Assembly (NCBI RefSeq): GCF_020085105.1
Contig: NC_058046.1
Span: 11,073,675-11,137,674, forward strand
DNA from: Siniperca chuatsi
Lineage: Eukaryota; Chordata; Actinopteri; Centrarchiformes; Sinipercidae
Direction: 5' to 3'
DNA length: 64,000 nt
The notes under the pieces are model-generated. The model ran no database searches. It saw only the letters and a list, made by a program, of their open reading frames with translations, and was not told the DNA's origin. The first letter of the stretch is position 1; each line of letters begins with the position of its first letter. Positions 49,110 through 61,480 of this stretch are shown here, one piece after another. The position numbers were made by a program, and so were the translations under genes.

Positions 49110-50897
49110 CTATTTCCCTTCCTTGTCCTCTAAGCGGCCTGGAGTAAAAATGTAGTCCAAGGCTTGTCTCTCAGCAGCGGCCACGTTGGGATGCCAGAGG
49201 TCCACCATGAAGACCACCCTGGGGCCGTCCTCTGCGCCGCCTGCATACACAGAAACATAGCAACAGAAAAATCAAGATCCCCATTTTGTCACGATCTTGA
49301 CCTGAAACCCCCATCGGACTCATCTTCTCAATGTTCTTTAGCGATATTGGATTATACCATTTTTAGGTCAATCCTCCTTTAAGGAATAAATAAAATCGGG
49401 AAAGAGTGCAATAAAAGATTCAATTTTAATCCCTTCTTACCCTCGTGGAAGGCCCTGTGGAGAAAGGAGTCATCAAAAAGCAGACAGCTGCCCTCAGACC
49501 AGCACTGTGGCTCTCCACCAACTACAAGCTCACAGGAAGGGGGCACTCTGAGACCTGCCAGAGAAAAATAACAAGTCCATCCATGTGTCGTTATGGGACT
49601 CACAAAATAAATGCATTTAAAAGCATTTTGTGTTGCTAACCGATCTCTCAGGTGACACATCTCAGACAAAATGCCCTGTTCTTAGAGTGTGCCGTGTTAT
49701 TACAGGATGCTGTTTCAAAGCAAAAGATCCTGCCTACACAATAATAAACATCAGTATTTATAGACATCTCACAGGGTACTGTTGGAAATAGAATCAAAAG
49801 CTCAGGTGCAGTGAAAACAATAACAATTATATCATAAGCCCCTAAATTTCAGCCACAGGCCATCATGACCCAAGAGGATGCAGATTTTCAGTCTAAACAC
49901 TACAGCAGCTGATTCCAGTTAAATGTTTATTATTGAAATCATCTGCTGTTGTGTCAAGCTGAATACACACTGAGCCTCAGACATCACATGGGCTGAATCA
50001 GTTTCAGCTCACTAAACAGTTCACTCTCTTACCCAGGTGGCAGCGCAGCCTGACATTTGTTGGACCGTAATGCTCAGTGATCAGAGCTCCAGGCGTCAGC
50101 ACAGAGAAGCAGGCGTTTCCGAACACGTTGTTGGCGATGAAGGTGCGTAACTGGCCCAGCACCCTCCACGCCCGCGGACACCTCCTGACATTAAGAACCA
50201 GAGGGGTGCCTTGGTTGACCAGGTAGTAGGTCCACCACTGGCCACGAGGAGTGCTGTTGGCTTTCCACCCTGGTGGGAGGGAGGAGCCGCTGCGGGCTGG
50301 AGGTTGGTGGTAGATGCTCTCAAACTCGGCCAGAAGGGCGGGGAAGCTCTGCTCCAGCAGCTCCACATCGTGTCTCTGTACTTCTCTGGAGAAGAAAGGG
50401 GCTGACGGGAGGTCTGGGAGGAAGAAGACCTCTGGCCGCTGGATGGTTGGACGGCTGTTAAGGTATCGGCCTTGATCGCGGACTCCTTTATGCACCCTGC
50501 CCATACCTGACCAGGTGTAGCGCTTGGCGTAATCCTGCAGGCTGTGATAGAGCCTCTGGTTCAGACTCTCTCCGGCGCTGGTACAACGGAAACACTCTGG
50601 TGACTGGCAGAAAGCGAAGCCGTTCTGCTCTTCTAGCATCGATCCATGCTTCCCTTTCCCCCTGCCACGGCAGTCTGAACTCATGAAGCCCCCCACAACC
50701 CCTCCAATCCGGCCGGGCCCAGCCAGATACCTCCCACGCAGAGGGCTGGTGCCATGCTCCCGGCCCACCCTGTAACAATACCACATAAACAGCAGCAGCA
50801 CACACATGGCTATGGCGAAAGCACAGATCTCACAGTCCCTTATAGACTGCATCCCTCCAGCCACCATCTCCCGCACACTCTCTAGTGACCACTCCAT
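49110..50897 (-). CDS. asphd2: Aspartate beta-hydroxylase domain-containing protein 2
   Basis: Three minus-strand exons (50033-50897, 49441-49554, 49110-49240) give 369 residues, as I recall for the human protein. Residues about 20-45 form a cysteine-rich signal anchor ([19 protein letters not shown]), so it is a type II membrane protein facing the lumen. The C-terminal half is an aspartyl/asparaginyl hydroxylase fold: [26 protein letters not shown] with the first iron-binding His, [11 protein letters not shown], and [16 protein letters not shown] with the second His. It ends [20 protein letters not shown]. The family are 2-oxoglutarate and iron-dependent oxygenase relatives; the substrate of ASPHD2 is not known to me. 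In human it lies next to HPS4; here the two are 30 kb apart with mlec and cabp1 between. Confidence 0.96.
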
Positions 50898-51546
50898 CTC
50901 AGCTCGTTTCTGGATTGCTGAATCTGACGGGAAAAAAAAAAAGTGCTGATGGAAGATCAGTTAACACGTCTTTTCTTGATCGTGATTGAAAGGGGCCTTA
51001 AACCACACACAGGGTGTTTGTGAGTCTAGTGTCAAGCAGCTCTTATCGCCCCCCCTAATGTAAACAGTCTTCTGATTTGATCTGACACACTTGCTCTTCA
51101 GTCCTAACATTTCAGCACTCTGCAACGAGGGAAGGTTTCTCCTTGCATGATGTCTGGCTGTGCGGTATTTGTGCTGCTCCCTCTCTCGTTGTTTCAGACA
51201 AATGCAGACAGACGCCGCGCCTTGGGGTAATCTGTTCTCTGAAAAACAAAGACAGAAGGAAAGAAAGAGGGATGAGGAGAAATGGAGGATACAGTAACTG
51301 ACATTAGGGGGATGCTGCAATTGATATTAATGCTCCAAACTCTGTTTACTGTTAATGTACTGGCATGAAGAATGAGATGCTGTTGTCAGGAGCATTACAC
51401 TTTGCTTTGTGTCTGTGAAACATATCTTCCTCCACAGAGTTTGACAGCAGATTCCCATCCTGTATGCACCTCATGTAAAACACACCTGCCGAAACTCACC
51501 CACACACTGTGGACTTCAAAATGACTGCGCCCTATGCGCGCGCGCG

Positions 51547-51585
<39 letters not shown>

Positions 51586-52845
51586 TGAACACAATTTGGG
51601 ATTCAGTTTTCCACACACACCCCTGTACTGCACTGTATAAAACCCATGAGTCATGGGCACATTGCTGCATTTAACACAAATCTCCTTTTATATTTTTGCG
51701 CACCACGCACACACCAAACAGTGAATTATGTAAACTTAAACAGTGCTGATACCCACCCACATTTATAATTGGCATTCATAGGTTTCTCAGCAGGAGCTGC
51801 ATAAATGGATCCTCAGGGGGAGGGAGGGGGCGAGCTGTGGTCTGTGTAATCGTATGCTGTTTAAGTAAAAAAAAAAAAGACTGGATTACATGAGTATGAT
51901 TATATAATGATAATGGACCAGTAGCCAAAACGCGAGGAGTGCAATGCGTCAACTGTGATCAGAACTCCACGATGCTCTCTCACCAAAAATGGTCGGGTAA
52001 TCCTGCTCCAATAGATCCTCCCCGACATCCTGTCTGACAGCATCAAGACGCCCCCACACACTCCCGCTGCTTTTAGGACAGACTGACCATGAAACCCAAC
52101 CACGAAGCCATCTAAAAACACACACCCTGCCTTATTCCTCCACTGTTTCCATATAATCTCGCCACTAGAGCTGCTGCCACCAGGGCCAAGCTGCCATACA
52201 AACTGATGGCCAACGTATTGATGAGCTGTAGCGTTCAATAAGCCACGGTAAACAAGCAGTAACCGAGCTCGTGTTTCCTCGCCTAGAGCTACGTGGATGT
52301 TTGGTGCGTCGGTTCGTGCACAGGTTCGCATCCATACCTACTCAACATTCATGACTGTGGCCAGTGGAGAGGAGAGGCGCACAGGTGTTTCTCCAGGCGA
52401 AGCTGCGCACCACTGCAGTGCACACGGTAGAAGGATATCAGTCGCCAACATATTAGGAAATATCCTCAAAATGCTCAAAAGAAGTCCTAACTGGACCCGA
52501 CACCCATCGTGTAGCGGGGAAAAATGAGAAAGATGTCCCACCGACGGTTTGACTCCCTGTCTGTCTGTGATGGACAGCAGCGTCGGGCAGGCTTTATTGT
52601 TGTAAATACTGAAGCTCCACCAGGGAAGCCACCCAACGCCAAGCCACCCGAGGAATACGCAACTATATTTCCGGTCGCACCTTTCAAAATAAACGTCTCT
52701 GCGAGGAGCGTGTTGACAGAGCGTATCTGTCAGCAAAAAGCACTCTAGCTGCCACAACTCCCAACCAATAACCGTGCAAGGCAATGGTGCAACAACTTCT
52801 AGCTAAAGGTCAATACGTTTTTAAGTCTTCACATTTCTGACTTCT
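50898..52845. other. asphd2 upstream region
   Basis: No coding exon is found. A C/G-richer part at 51780-52700 probably holds the asphd2 promoter and 5' UTR exon, but I could not fix a donor. Open frames here on both strands lack family resemblance. Confidence 0.4.
51535..51583. repeat. (CG)n/(CA)n compound microsatellite
   Basis: GCGCGCGCGC runs into GCACGCACACACA and a pure CA run upstream of asphd2. Confidence 0.95.
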
Positions 52846-53060
52846 TAAAGGAGTACTTCAGCAATTTAGTATATCACTTTCAAGACACAGATTTTAAACA
52901 ATAGTCAGTCATAATAGTAATAGCAGCACAAGGCAAGATATCCTGTAGGCTACCTAGTATGGATCAAGCTTCAAACATGCTGGATCCTACAATTCCCACA
53001 ATGCCACACGGTAGCATCTTTCATTATACCTGTTTCCCTGCCCTTTAAACCTAAAGCTCC
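52846..53060 (+). repeat. Interspersed repeat fragment
   Basis: TTAAAGGAGTACTTCAGCAA at the left edge has the same TTAAAGG start as the MITEs described above and resembles a common fish repeat. The right end is not visible. Confidence 0.4.
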
Positions 53061-53534
53061 CAGTTTATAACGCAGGTTTTCTGATATATACAAGTATTTG
53101 CATTTGAAGTCTCAACCATAACTCAAGTTATTTTGTCAGACTTTTGAAGGCTCCCTTCCAGAGGAGTTCCCCTTTCAGCATATTATCATGGTCCTCGTTT
53201 TGAAATAATTTCAGGACTATTTTTACGACACATATTGTTCATGCTCATACTTGCAGGGATCACCAATGATTTGCTTCCAACTTTACCTGGGCCAGTTCCA
53301 GAAAGCCTGAGTTTCAGGTTTGGGTTTGTTAAACCTGCTCTTTGGATTAGGCTGCTCCTCTGGCTGCCTTGATTCAAAACATTATGAGTTTTGGAGTCAA
53401 AGTAGCAGTGTGGCAGGGACTGGTAACCTGACCAACCAGTCAGAAACCAAAGGGTGATGTCACACTCACCTAATTCACAAGTGTTTGGAGAAAAGGGTAG
53501 CCTTTAACGTACACTAGCTGTATAGGTTACTATA

Positions 53535-53876
53535 GCTGAAACACTTGGTTGATGAACAGAAAATGAGTCAGCAAATATTTTTGATAATTGATTAATCATT
53601 CAGTATTTTTTTCAAGCAAAATGCCAAAAATCCACTTCTGCCAGCCTCTAAAATGTGAAGATTTGAGGCTTTTTGTTTTTTGTTTCTTTTTGGTCATTTA
53701 AGATATTAAACTGAATGTCTTTGGGATTTGGACTGTAAACGAGCAACTTGAATACATCACCTTGGACTCTGGGCAATCTGACAATTTATAGACAAATGAT
53801 AAATCGTTTAATTAAGAAAATAATTGGCAGATTAATTGGCAATGAAAATAATTGTCAGTTGCAGCACTACTAAAAG
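53535..53876 (+). mobile_element. Second copy of the hAT-like MITE of 1931-2263
   Basis: It is collinear with 1931-2263, sharing CACCTTGGACTCTGGGCAAT (AAATT in the other), CTGAATGTCTTTGGGATTTG and the GTTGCAGCACT end. Many substitutions separate the copies, so both are old. Confidence 0.6.
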
Positions 53877-54922
53877 CACAGAGATTCTGTTTTCCAAGCT
53901 TACCGCGGTCAATTCTTTACTCTTTACTCTTATTCTTTACATTGCCTTATATCCGGTATTGCTCTGATACTCTCTGGCTGACTTGACTCAGCTGAGAGCC
54001 TCCCTCTTCCGTATGTCTCATGGCTCCCCCGTCGACTACTGTTTGATATAACTGCAGACAACATTTCCCAAGATGCATTGCAGCTTGCCTTGATTGCGCT
54101 CATAGCAATCATACAGCAGTAGGCCTATGATGGTGATAGTTTATGACAAAGTACGACAGCATGGTCAACAACTTTTCAGGGCCCAACTGCAGATCTCACT
54201 CCTGGGGTCCCCACACTCCCTTCACTGGCTCTCAGACCTGGGGTCCCCAATGTCTGCAGTTGGACCCCTGCTTTGCATTTGTTCTACATCAGTCCATGAG
54301 TTTTCTTGATCATATAAATAACAAGTAGAGTTTTAAAAATTATCAGCAATTTTGTGCTTTTTTCAACTGATCGTAAAAATCGTAAAAAAAGCTGTTACTA
54401 CATAAGAGTCGCTGTTATCTGGAAGTTATCTGGAACTTTGCTGATTAAAATACAGAATCCCCTCAAATCTGGAACATGGAAATGGCGCAAAAAGACCAGT
54501 TTTTCTCAGCCAGGTTACCCCGATAATTCAGTACATTTCTGGAACTCATCCCTGAAACCATTTATAACTTTTGGATTGTTTGCATTTGTGTGGGTGCTAA
54601 ACACTCACTGTAAAAACGTGACTGCTCTCTGTGTCCCGAGTTAGGCCCACCACCTCGCTGTGTGAGCGCCACAGAGGCAGGGCTAGAGCAGGTTTTGAGG
54701 TGAAACCTCTTTAGGTTGGAATCAACAATTGGACCACATCACAACTTTCTTCTTCTCCTCTCTCGCCGCGGGCGGAGGGTGGAGCCAGGCTGCTCGGTGC
54801 ACGCCCCTTCTGATGGGACAACAGGACTCAGTCAGTGAAGTTGGAATATTCCAGCGGAGATAACCTGTAAAGGTCAGGTGAAACTTTAAAGATCCCCGCG
54901 GAGGTGTTGGATAATATCAGTC

Positions 54923-55118
54923 ATGGCGAGGTCTAAGGCGAGGGTGTACTCTTGTTGCGCACTGATACTGCTCTGCTTGGTTGCTATAATTGTGTGTATT
55001 GCTGTACTTGTGAGGCACAAGTGTCCAGATGACACTTTCTCAAGCGCTGCAGTGGCCGCAGACTCGGGGAAATGTTCAGAGATTGGACGGTGAGTGTCAT
55101 TTTACACTTTTGTTATGG

Positions 55119-55171
<53 letters not shown>

Positions 55172-58100
55172 TCCATTTGTTCTGGTCAGTAAGGTAGTTA
55201 TGAATGACCCACATCACGCACACATTACGCACAACACACACTGTCTATTTTTATGAGAAAACTTTAGGACTTACTAAAACTTTGAGATGTGATAGCCCGC
55301 ATAATCAAAACGTAAAAATCCGTTTATAGTGCTGTACTCTTACAAAACAGACTAATCACATTATAATAGTAAAGACCTCAGTAACGAGGTGACAACTTAC
55401 TTAAATTCTAAAACAAATATGCTTCATTGAACAAAATTCAAGTCTATAGAACATTTCATAAACAAGCAAACGGAGTGTGCTTTACATAACATCAGCCTAT
55501 GCAAAACATAAACACGCCATTTCCCGATAATGATATAGCATGGCTAATCTTTCAGGGACATCCTTCAAAGTGGAGGTTCAGCGGTAGATGGCGCCATTGC
55601 TGCGCTGCTGTGCACCTCCGTCATGAACCCACAGAGTATGGGCATCGGAGGGGGGTCCATATTCACAGTAATGGACAGCTCTGGTAACAGCCGCATTCAT
55701 TCAGCCCTTCAATGCAGCAGAACTAACGAGTGTCCTGCTGTGGAGACAAAGTTAATTGATAGTATCTCCTCTATCTTTTCAAAGGTAAAGTGAACATCAT
55801 CAACTCCAGAGAGACTGTGCCTAGGTCGTTTAAACCTGACCTGCTGAAGTCATGTTCCAAGACCTTAGCAGGTACTGCTCTGGCTCATAAGATCACCAAA
55901 GAACCGGTTTTCTTTCTGTTTTTCCTGCTGCTTCCTGTTGTGTTGGGTATAAAGTTACTCGATTACTGGGCTCTTGCATTGTCATGCTGGAGGAAGCAGG
56001 AATAAGCCTAAATACTTTGCTCTTTATATCAGACGAATTCCCTTTGAGCAATTCAGTATGGTTCACATCTGGGGAACTGTATTTACCACATAAGGGCACA
56101 AAGTTGAAAGATTTATGTCAGGTCTAGGGCTGAAGATACTGCCAGTCCTTTCTTGGACATGCGGATGTCTTTGTTTCTTCTTTGTCATGCTTGCTTGCCA
56201 TGCAGTAGAGTCTGATTGTATACACATTCAGGGCCCAACAGTCCTGACATAGGAACTGCCCATGAGCTGAGCTCTCAGCCAAGACCACACACACAGTGGA
56301 ACAGGAGTCCTAAACTAGCTATTGAGCTAGTTGCGACATTCAAGCCTATTTAAGTAGACGGGAAAGTACGATCTGTAACTGACATAATGAGAAAATGATT
56401 AGACAGGAAAAATCTTTGTTTTGTGTCAAATAAAAGAAGTATAAAGAGCAAAGCTAAAAACAATATTGTTGTAAAAAAATGGATAAAGATATCGGTGTGG
56501 AAAAGATTCCACAAATACATTTATGTTAGTAATCTAAAAGATGTTAATCATTATCTTTCTATCTACTATACCGACATACCTACCTCCGTGGTGGAAGAAG
56601 TACTCCGATCCTTAACTTAAGTAAATGTACCAATACATAAATGTAAAAAGTACATTTCCTGCATTAAAAAAGAAAGTATTATCAGCAAAATGATTAATGA
56701 TAAAACAACAACAAAGTTTTGTTAGACTTTTCTCTAATCTTTACTTTCTGTGAAATATTGGATAATTTGACCTTTCAGGCTTCAACAGTTATTTAAATGA
56801 AACAACGTGAGAAGTTTAGAGGGGAAATCTCTCTTTGGTGGAACGGCTGACAACTTGAAACGTGACCGCAGCTGTACTCTGCTATTTTGGGAGCCAAAAG
56901 GGTTGGAGGCCACTGGTTTAATCTGCAAATGTATTGCATTTTATAAGATTGTCATATAATCTTTTTAATGTAAAACAATCTGTAATGTACAAGTACCTCA
57001 AAACTGTACTTAATTACAGGACTTAAATGTAAATGTGCATAGTTAGTTTGACCCAGCTACCTATCCATCTATCCATCCAGGCAGCCAATGGATTGGGGTC
57101 CCAGGGGAAATTCGGGGTTATGAACAGGCACACAGGCTTTATGGGAAGTTGCCTTGGGCCACCCTCTTCAAGCCGACCATCCAACTGGCCAGAGAAGGGT
57201 TTCCTATTCCTCAAGTCCAAGGTCGATACCTCCCGTACATTGATACGAACGAGACCCAGTCACTACGGTACGAAGGGAACCCACAAAATGACGAACATTT
57301 CACCTTTTTACATTTAAGTGATATTCTCTTGTTTTGCATTTGTCCTTTAGAAAGTTGTTTTCAGATAAGAATGGGAACTTGCTGAAGACCGGCGATATTG
57401 TGAAGTTTGAGAAACTGGCCGACACGTTGGAGATTATTGCAAATCACGGGGCAGACGCTTTTTACACTGGAAGAATAGCAGAGGATTTAATCCGTGACAT
57501 ACAGGAGGCAGGTATTGTCAGACGGGTTCCATCATGCTCTCTTTTCCAACCATTTTCTATCTTTGCCTGCCACAATGATCTAATTACAAATGAACAAATC
57601 AATTGGGTCTGTAAAGCACTGCAGTGATCACTCACAAACTCCAGTGTGAGCTGCCTGAATCCATTAAAAGTCTTGATTATGTGGCACTGAGATGCATTTT
57701 GTTCAGTTTTGTTTAGAAGAGCAATTTGTTTCAATGTTTTTGCTCAGGAGGAACACTCACAACGCAGGACTTGGCAGCGTATAGAGTTACAGTGACTGAT
57801 GCGTGGGTTGTTCCTTTGGGAGAGTACAAGATGTACATACCCCCACCCCCTGCAGGAGGCATCATCCTCAGCCTCATCCTTAACATCATGAAAGGTTCCT
57901 GCTGTACACAGACTGCAGAGCTGCTGCTCATCCACACTTTCAAATCACATAATGAAGCTTGTTAGCCATGCCAAATGAACACTTTCATTGGTTGTTGCAT
58001 TCGAGTTGTTTACCTTAACGAGGAGACTGAATGATGGTGTGAATATGAGTGTCTGTGTTTCATGCTAGGGAAGCGTCTAGATACTGCACATCTTTGGAAG

Positions 58101-61100
58101 TGGGATACACTGGGAATTGAAAATGTAAAAAACCAAACACTTGTTTTTATTTACAGGCTATCACTTGAATTCAGCATCTCTGGTAGGTGAACAAAAGACA
58201 CGGACCTATCATCACTACGTTGAAGCTTTTAAGTTTGCCAATGGATTAAAGAAACACATCCATGATCCACAGTTCGGCTCAGATGAAGTAGGTTTCACAA
58301 AATTATCCGGTGAAAATCTCTGCACATTTCACACATTATTGCTGTATATATCGACATTATTTTTTAAGTAGTTAAGTCTAGTTATGGCTTATAACCAGTG
58401 GTGGTATTTAGACCCATAGCAGGGTCTTAGGTTAAAGTAGCAACGCCACAGTGTAACAGTAATACTTTATAAAAATGCATGCTATTTTATTTGTATATGT
58501 TTTGTATTTGTGTCACTCTCCTGAAGTGGGGGGAGGTACGGGTGTTGACCCCTGTTAGGTCTGAAAAGACAATGACATGGTTTAACTTGAGTAAAACTAA
58601 CCCTAAGCGAAGGTTTGTTGTTGCACTTTATCAGTTTTTGCCTGTGTTATGATGCTGTTGCAAGACCATAGTTGCTGTCACTTACACCAAAACCCCACAG
58701 ATTCTTTGGTTAGCTGGACTACTGTTCTGTAATCACCACCTTCAGATTTCTAATAAATGCATTGTATAACTGGGTGTTTCTAGGCAAACCAAAATTCTAC
58801 ATGCACTTAATCCATCATAAATCTTGACTGCAACTTTTCTCATCAAATGTTTGTTCATTTTTATATAGGACCAGTTATTCTGAAAGAGCATAGGTGCAAC
58901 GTTTGGAACAAATGAGAGAGTTCGAGAGGCAGATAAATAGAAGGAGTGCAAAAACTAGAACTGGAAGCAACTAGAAAGCTGAAATATGATCGTGACTTTA
59001 CCTGTGAAATGTATGTTATTAAATGCTCTGTACTTCTCACAGATGGCCAAGAAATTCACAGAGGATAGCTTTGCCAACCACATACGGAGCTTAATCAGCA
59101 GCGACAAGACTCACGACCCACAGTATTACAACATCACCCCGTATCTGGACAGCATGGGCACGACGCATGTGTCTGTGCTGGCTGAGGATGGATCTGCTGT
59201 GTCTGTCACCAGCACCATCAACCACATGTCAGTATTTGAAGCGTTCTGCTTCACAGTGAGAAATCCGCCATCAAATATTATTGTTGGTTTGAAAGTAGAG
59301 GATTAAGAAGATTTAAGAGATTTTGGAGCAAGTGTTTTTGTAAAAGGAATTTGAAAATACATCTCTCTTTTCATGAGACTCCAGTAACCACAGTCCAAAA
59401 GCTTTCTATAACAGCACAGTTAGTGTATAGTAAATATAATATTTTGCCTCAGTGTGTATTTCTCCAGTATAAAGAGTGCACCAGAATAGATCCAATTCTT
59501 TTCATGCATTTTCCTCACAGATTTGGCTCAAAGGTCTTCTCTCCGAGAACTGGAGTCATCCTCAACAACGAGCTGTCCGACTTCTGTGGGAGAGTCGATA
59601 ACATCTTTCCTGGTAATCAGATCAGCACGACATGTTTTCCATTTTCATTTAACAATTGTGAAATACAAGTAATACAGTTATGTGTCATAGAGTAAGTTAC
59701 TGTTTCTTATTTAACCAGGAAGGCTGATTATTTTCATTCATATATCTATTGATGACCAGGAAGGAGAATCTAGGAGCCCAATGCATACGTACACATTTTC
59801 ATTCCTAGGGGTCTCGCAAAGTTGTTCACTGGTACAGGGTTAAACACCTTGTCCAGAGGTACTTTGATGGTATTTACGTACTGCAGGAGTGGAGAGAGTA
59901 CCTGGTTTACTGTACCTGAGACCTCAGAATTTACAGTTTATGTTTTTGGTGAAGTTGCATGTTGATATCAAGGAAAGATCTTTGTACCATAACCTCTGAA
60001 GACATATTTAAGCTTACCAACCTCTTAGAAGCCATGTTCCTCTCAGGATAAATTGTAATTTTTTTTTTACAGTTTACAGTTTTTGGTTATTTGTTAAATT
60101 CGCCATCGTCAGGTTAGAATTAAAATTTGTCCAACACTTTGGTTTATGACCAAATTCCCACAAAACTAATAACATTCCCATCAGCCTCAGCTGTACTCTG
60201 TGTTAAGTGCTAATAAGCAAATATTTGCATGCTAAAACGCTAAACTAGGATAATGAATGGTAAACATTACACCTGCTAAACATCATCAAAGATGAAATCA
60301 TCATGTTAGCATTTGTCATTGTGAGCATGTTAGCATGATAGTGTTAGCATTTAGCTCAAAGCAATGCTATACCAAAGTACAGGCTCATAGAACCGCAAGC
60401 ACGGCTTTAGACTCTAGAAAATTACATCCTTTGTTTCCACCTCAATTGCACAAAATGATGACAGAGAACTCAATATTGCTAAATTGTAGAAGCACAATGT
60501 ATATAAAATAAACGGTTTTGTTTTTCTTTTGTTAATGTGGCACTTTATTGAGAATTTGCCATGTTTTATTATAAGTATGAACCATATGCAAAAAGAGGAG
60601 GTGATTTTTATGGAGAGAATGAAACATCCATGTTGTTTAACGTTCACTGCTGTCTGGTGTCAGCTGTTAAACAAAGGTAGTCACAAAGTCACATTTCAGA
60701 GTTGAATAAATGCCCTTCACTCTCTGATGCACGCCTGTGATTCACGTCATTCAAAGGCACTCCACTGATTGCATTTATAATCATTTTCTACTCGTTCTTC
60801 TCACTTTGACGAGTCTGAATTGTAGCCATCTGTCCCATCAGTCAAGGCTTTTGTTGTGCTCACAGGGGAGCAGCCTCCCTCCTCCATGGCCCCCGCTGTG
60901 CTGAAGTCTCAGTCGAAGACGCTGGTGATTGGATCGACTGGCGGGAGTATGATCACGACTGGGATCGCCTCGGTACGTGTCCAGGACCATCACACTGTCA
61001 TTAAGATAAATTGCTGCAGACTCACTGTTGTCATAGCAAGTCCTGTCTTCACAGGTGTCTTCACCACATCCATAATCCATTCTGTAATCATCAATTTCCA

Positions 61101-61480
61101 GCCAGGCAGATTGCACTTTATTGTTCTGTTTCTCTTCCAGGCTCTTATGAACCACCTTTGGTTTGGAAAGAGCCTCAAGGAGGCGATCGCTGCTCCGGTC
61201 GTTTATGTCGACTCTCAAAACGCAGTGAAGTTTGAACCCGCGTTTGATAAGGTAATACACTAAATACATTTATTTGCTAAAACATCACTTCATATTTGCT
61301 CCATCTGAGTCTCCTCTCCTCCTTGCCCTTCAGGATGTAATCGAGGATCTGAAAGCTCTGGGACACAAACGCGAAACTGCAAAACATTTCTACAACGTGG
61401 TCAATGCTGTGGAGAAGGAGGGCGGCTGTATCTGTGCAGTGTCTGATGCCAGGAAACTGGGCAAAGCAGCCGGTTACTGA
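54923..61480 (+). CDS. ggt5: Gamma-glutamyltransferase, GGT5-like (glutathione/leukotriene C4 hydrolase)
   Basis: Twelve exons join in phase to 549 residues: 54923-55089, 55556-55683, 55785-55871, 57081-57267, 57351-57511, 57748-57894, 58157-58287, 59043-59227, 59521-59612, 60866-60972, 61141-61251 and 61334-61480. The N-terminus is a signal anchor ([20 protein letters not shown]). Family landmarks are [13 protein letters not shown], the glutamate-binding Arg in [24 protein letters not shown], the self-cleavage site before the catalytic Thr in VTSTIN, NNELSDF, PPSSMAP and the oxyanion GSTGG; it ends [12 protein letters not shown]. The enzyme is a cell-surface heterodimer made by self-cleavage and transfers or hydrolyses the gamma-glutamyl group of glutathione and its conjugates. 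ETVP after Arg, LLKSC and PPPPAGG favour GGT5 over GGT1. A tree would settle the paralogue. Confidence 0.9.
55118..55169. repeat. (CA)n microsatellite in ggt5 intron 1
   Basis: An uninterrupted CA run of about 25 units, starting about 30 bases after the exon 1 donor. Confidence 0.97.
56587..57035 (+). mobile_element. Non-autonomous element in ggt5 intron 3
   Basis: The left end GTGGTGGAAGAAGTACTCCG followed by CTTAACTTAAGTAAATGTAC is a familiar fish repeat start. The right side has GTACTTAATTACAGGACTTA. It ends about 45 bases before the exon 4 acceptor. Boundaries are approximate. Confidence 0.5.
60170..60418 (+). repeat. Interspersed repeat with ATGTTAGCAT units, ggt5 intron 9
   Basis: Repeated ATGTTAGCAT and GTTAGCATTTAGCTCAAAGC phrases match a common fish interspersed repeat. 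I cannot name its class. Confidence 0.45.

Noticed and set aside
52297-52784. Overlapping open frames of 76 and 148 codons on opposite strands
   Set aside because: Neither has a recognisable domain or splice partners. They lie in the GC-rich asphd2 upstream region, where stops are rarer.
54176-54270. Imperfect inverted repeat around GGCCCAACTGCAG
   Set aside because: The arms match imperfectly over about 15 bases; repeated CCTGGGGTCCCC phrases explain it, and no element edges were seen.
58390-58560. MITE-like start CAGTGGTGGTATTTAGACCC in ggt5 intron 7
   Set aside because: Resembles the start of the element at 56587, but neither the right end nor the body could be matched.
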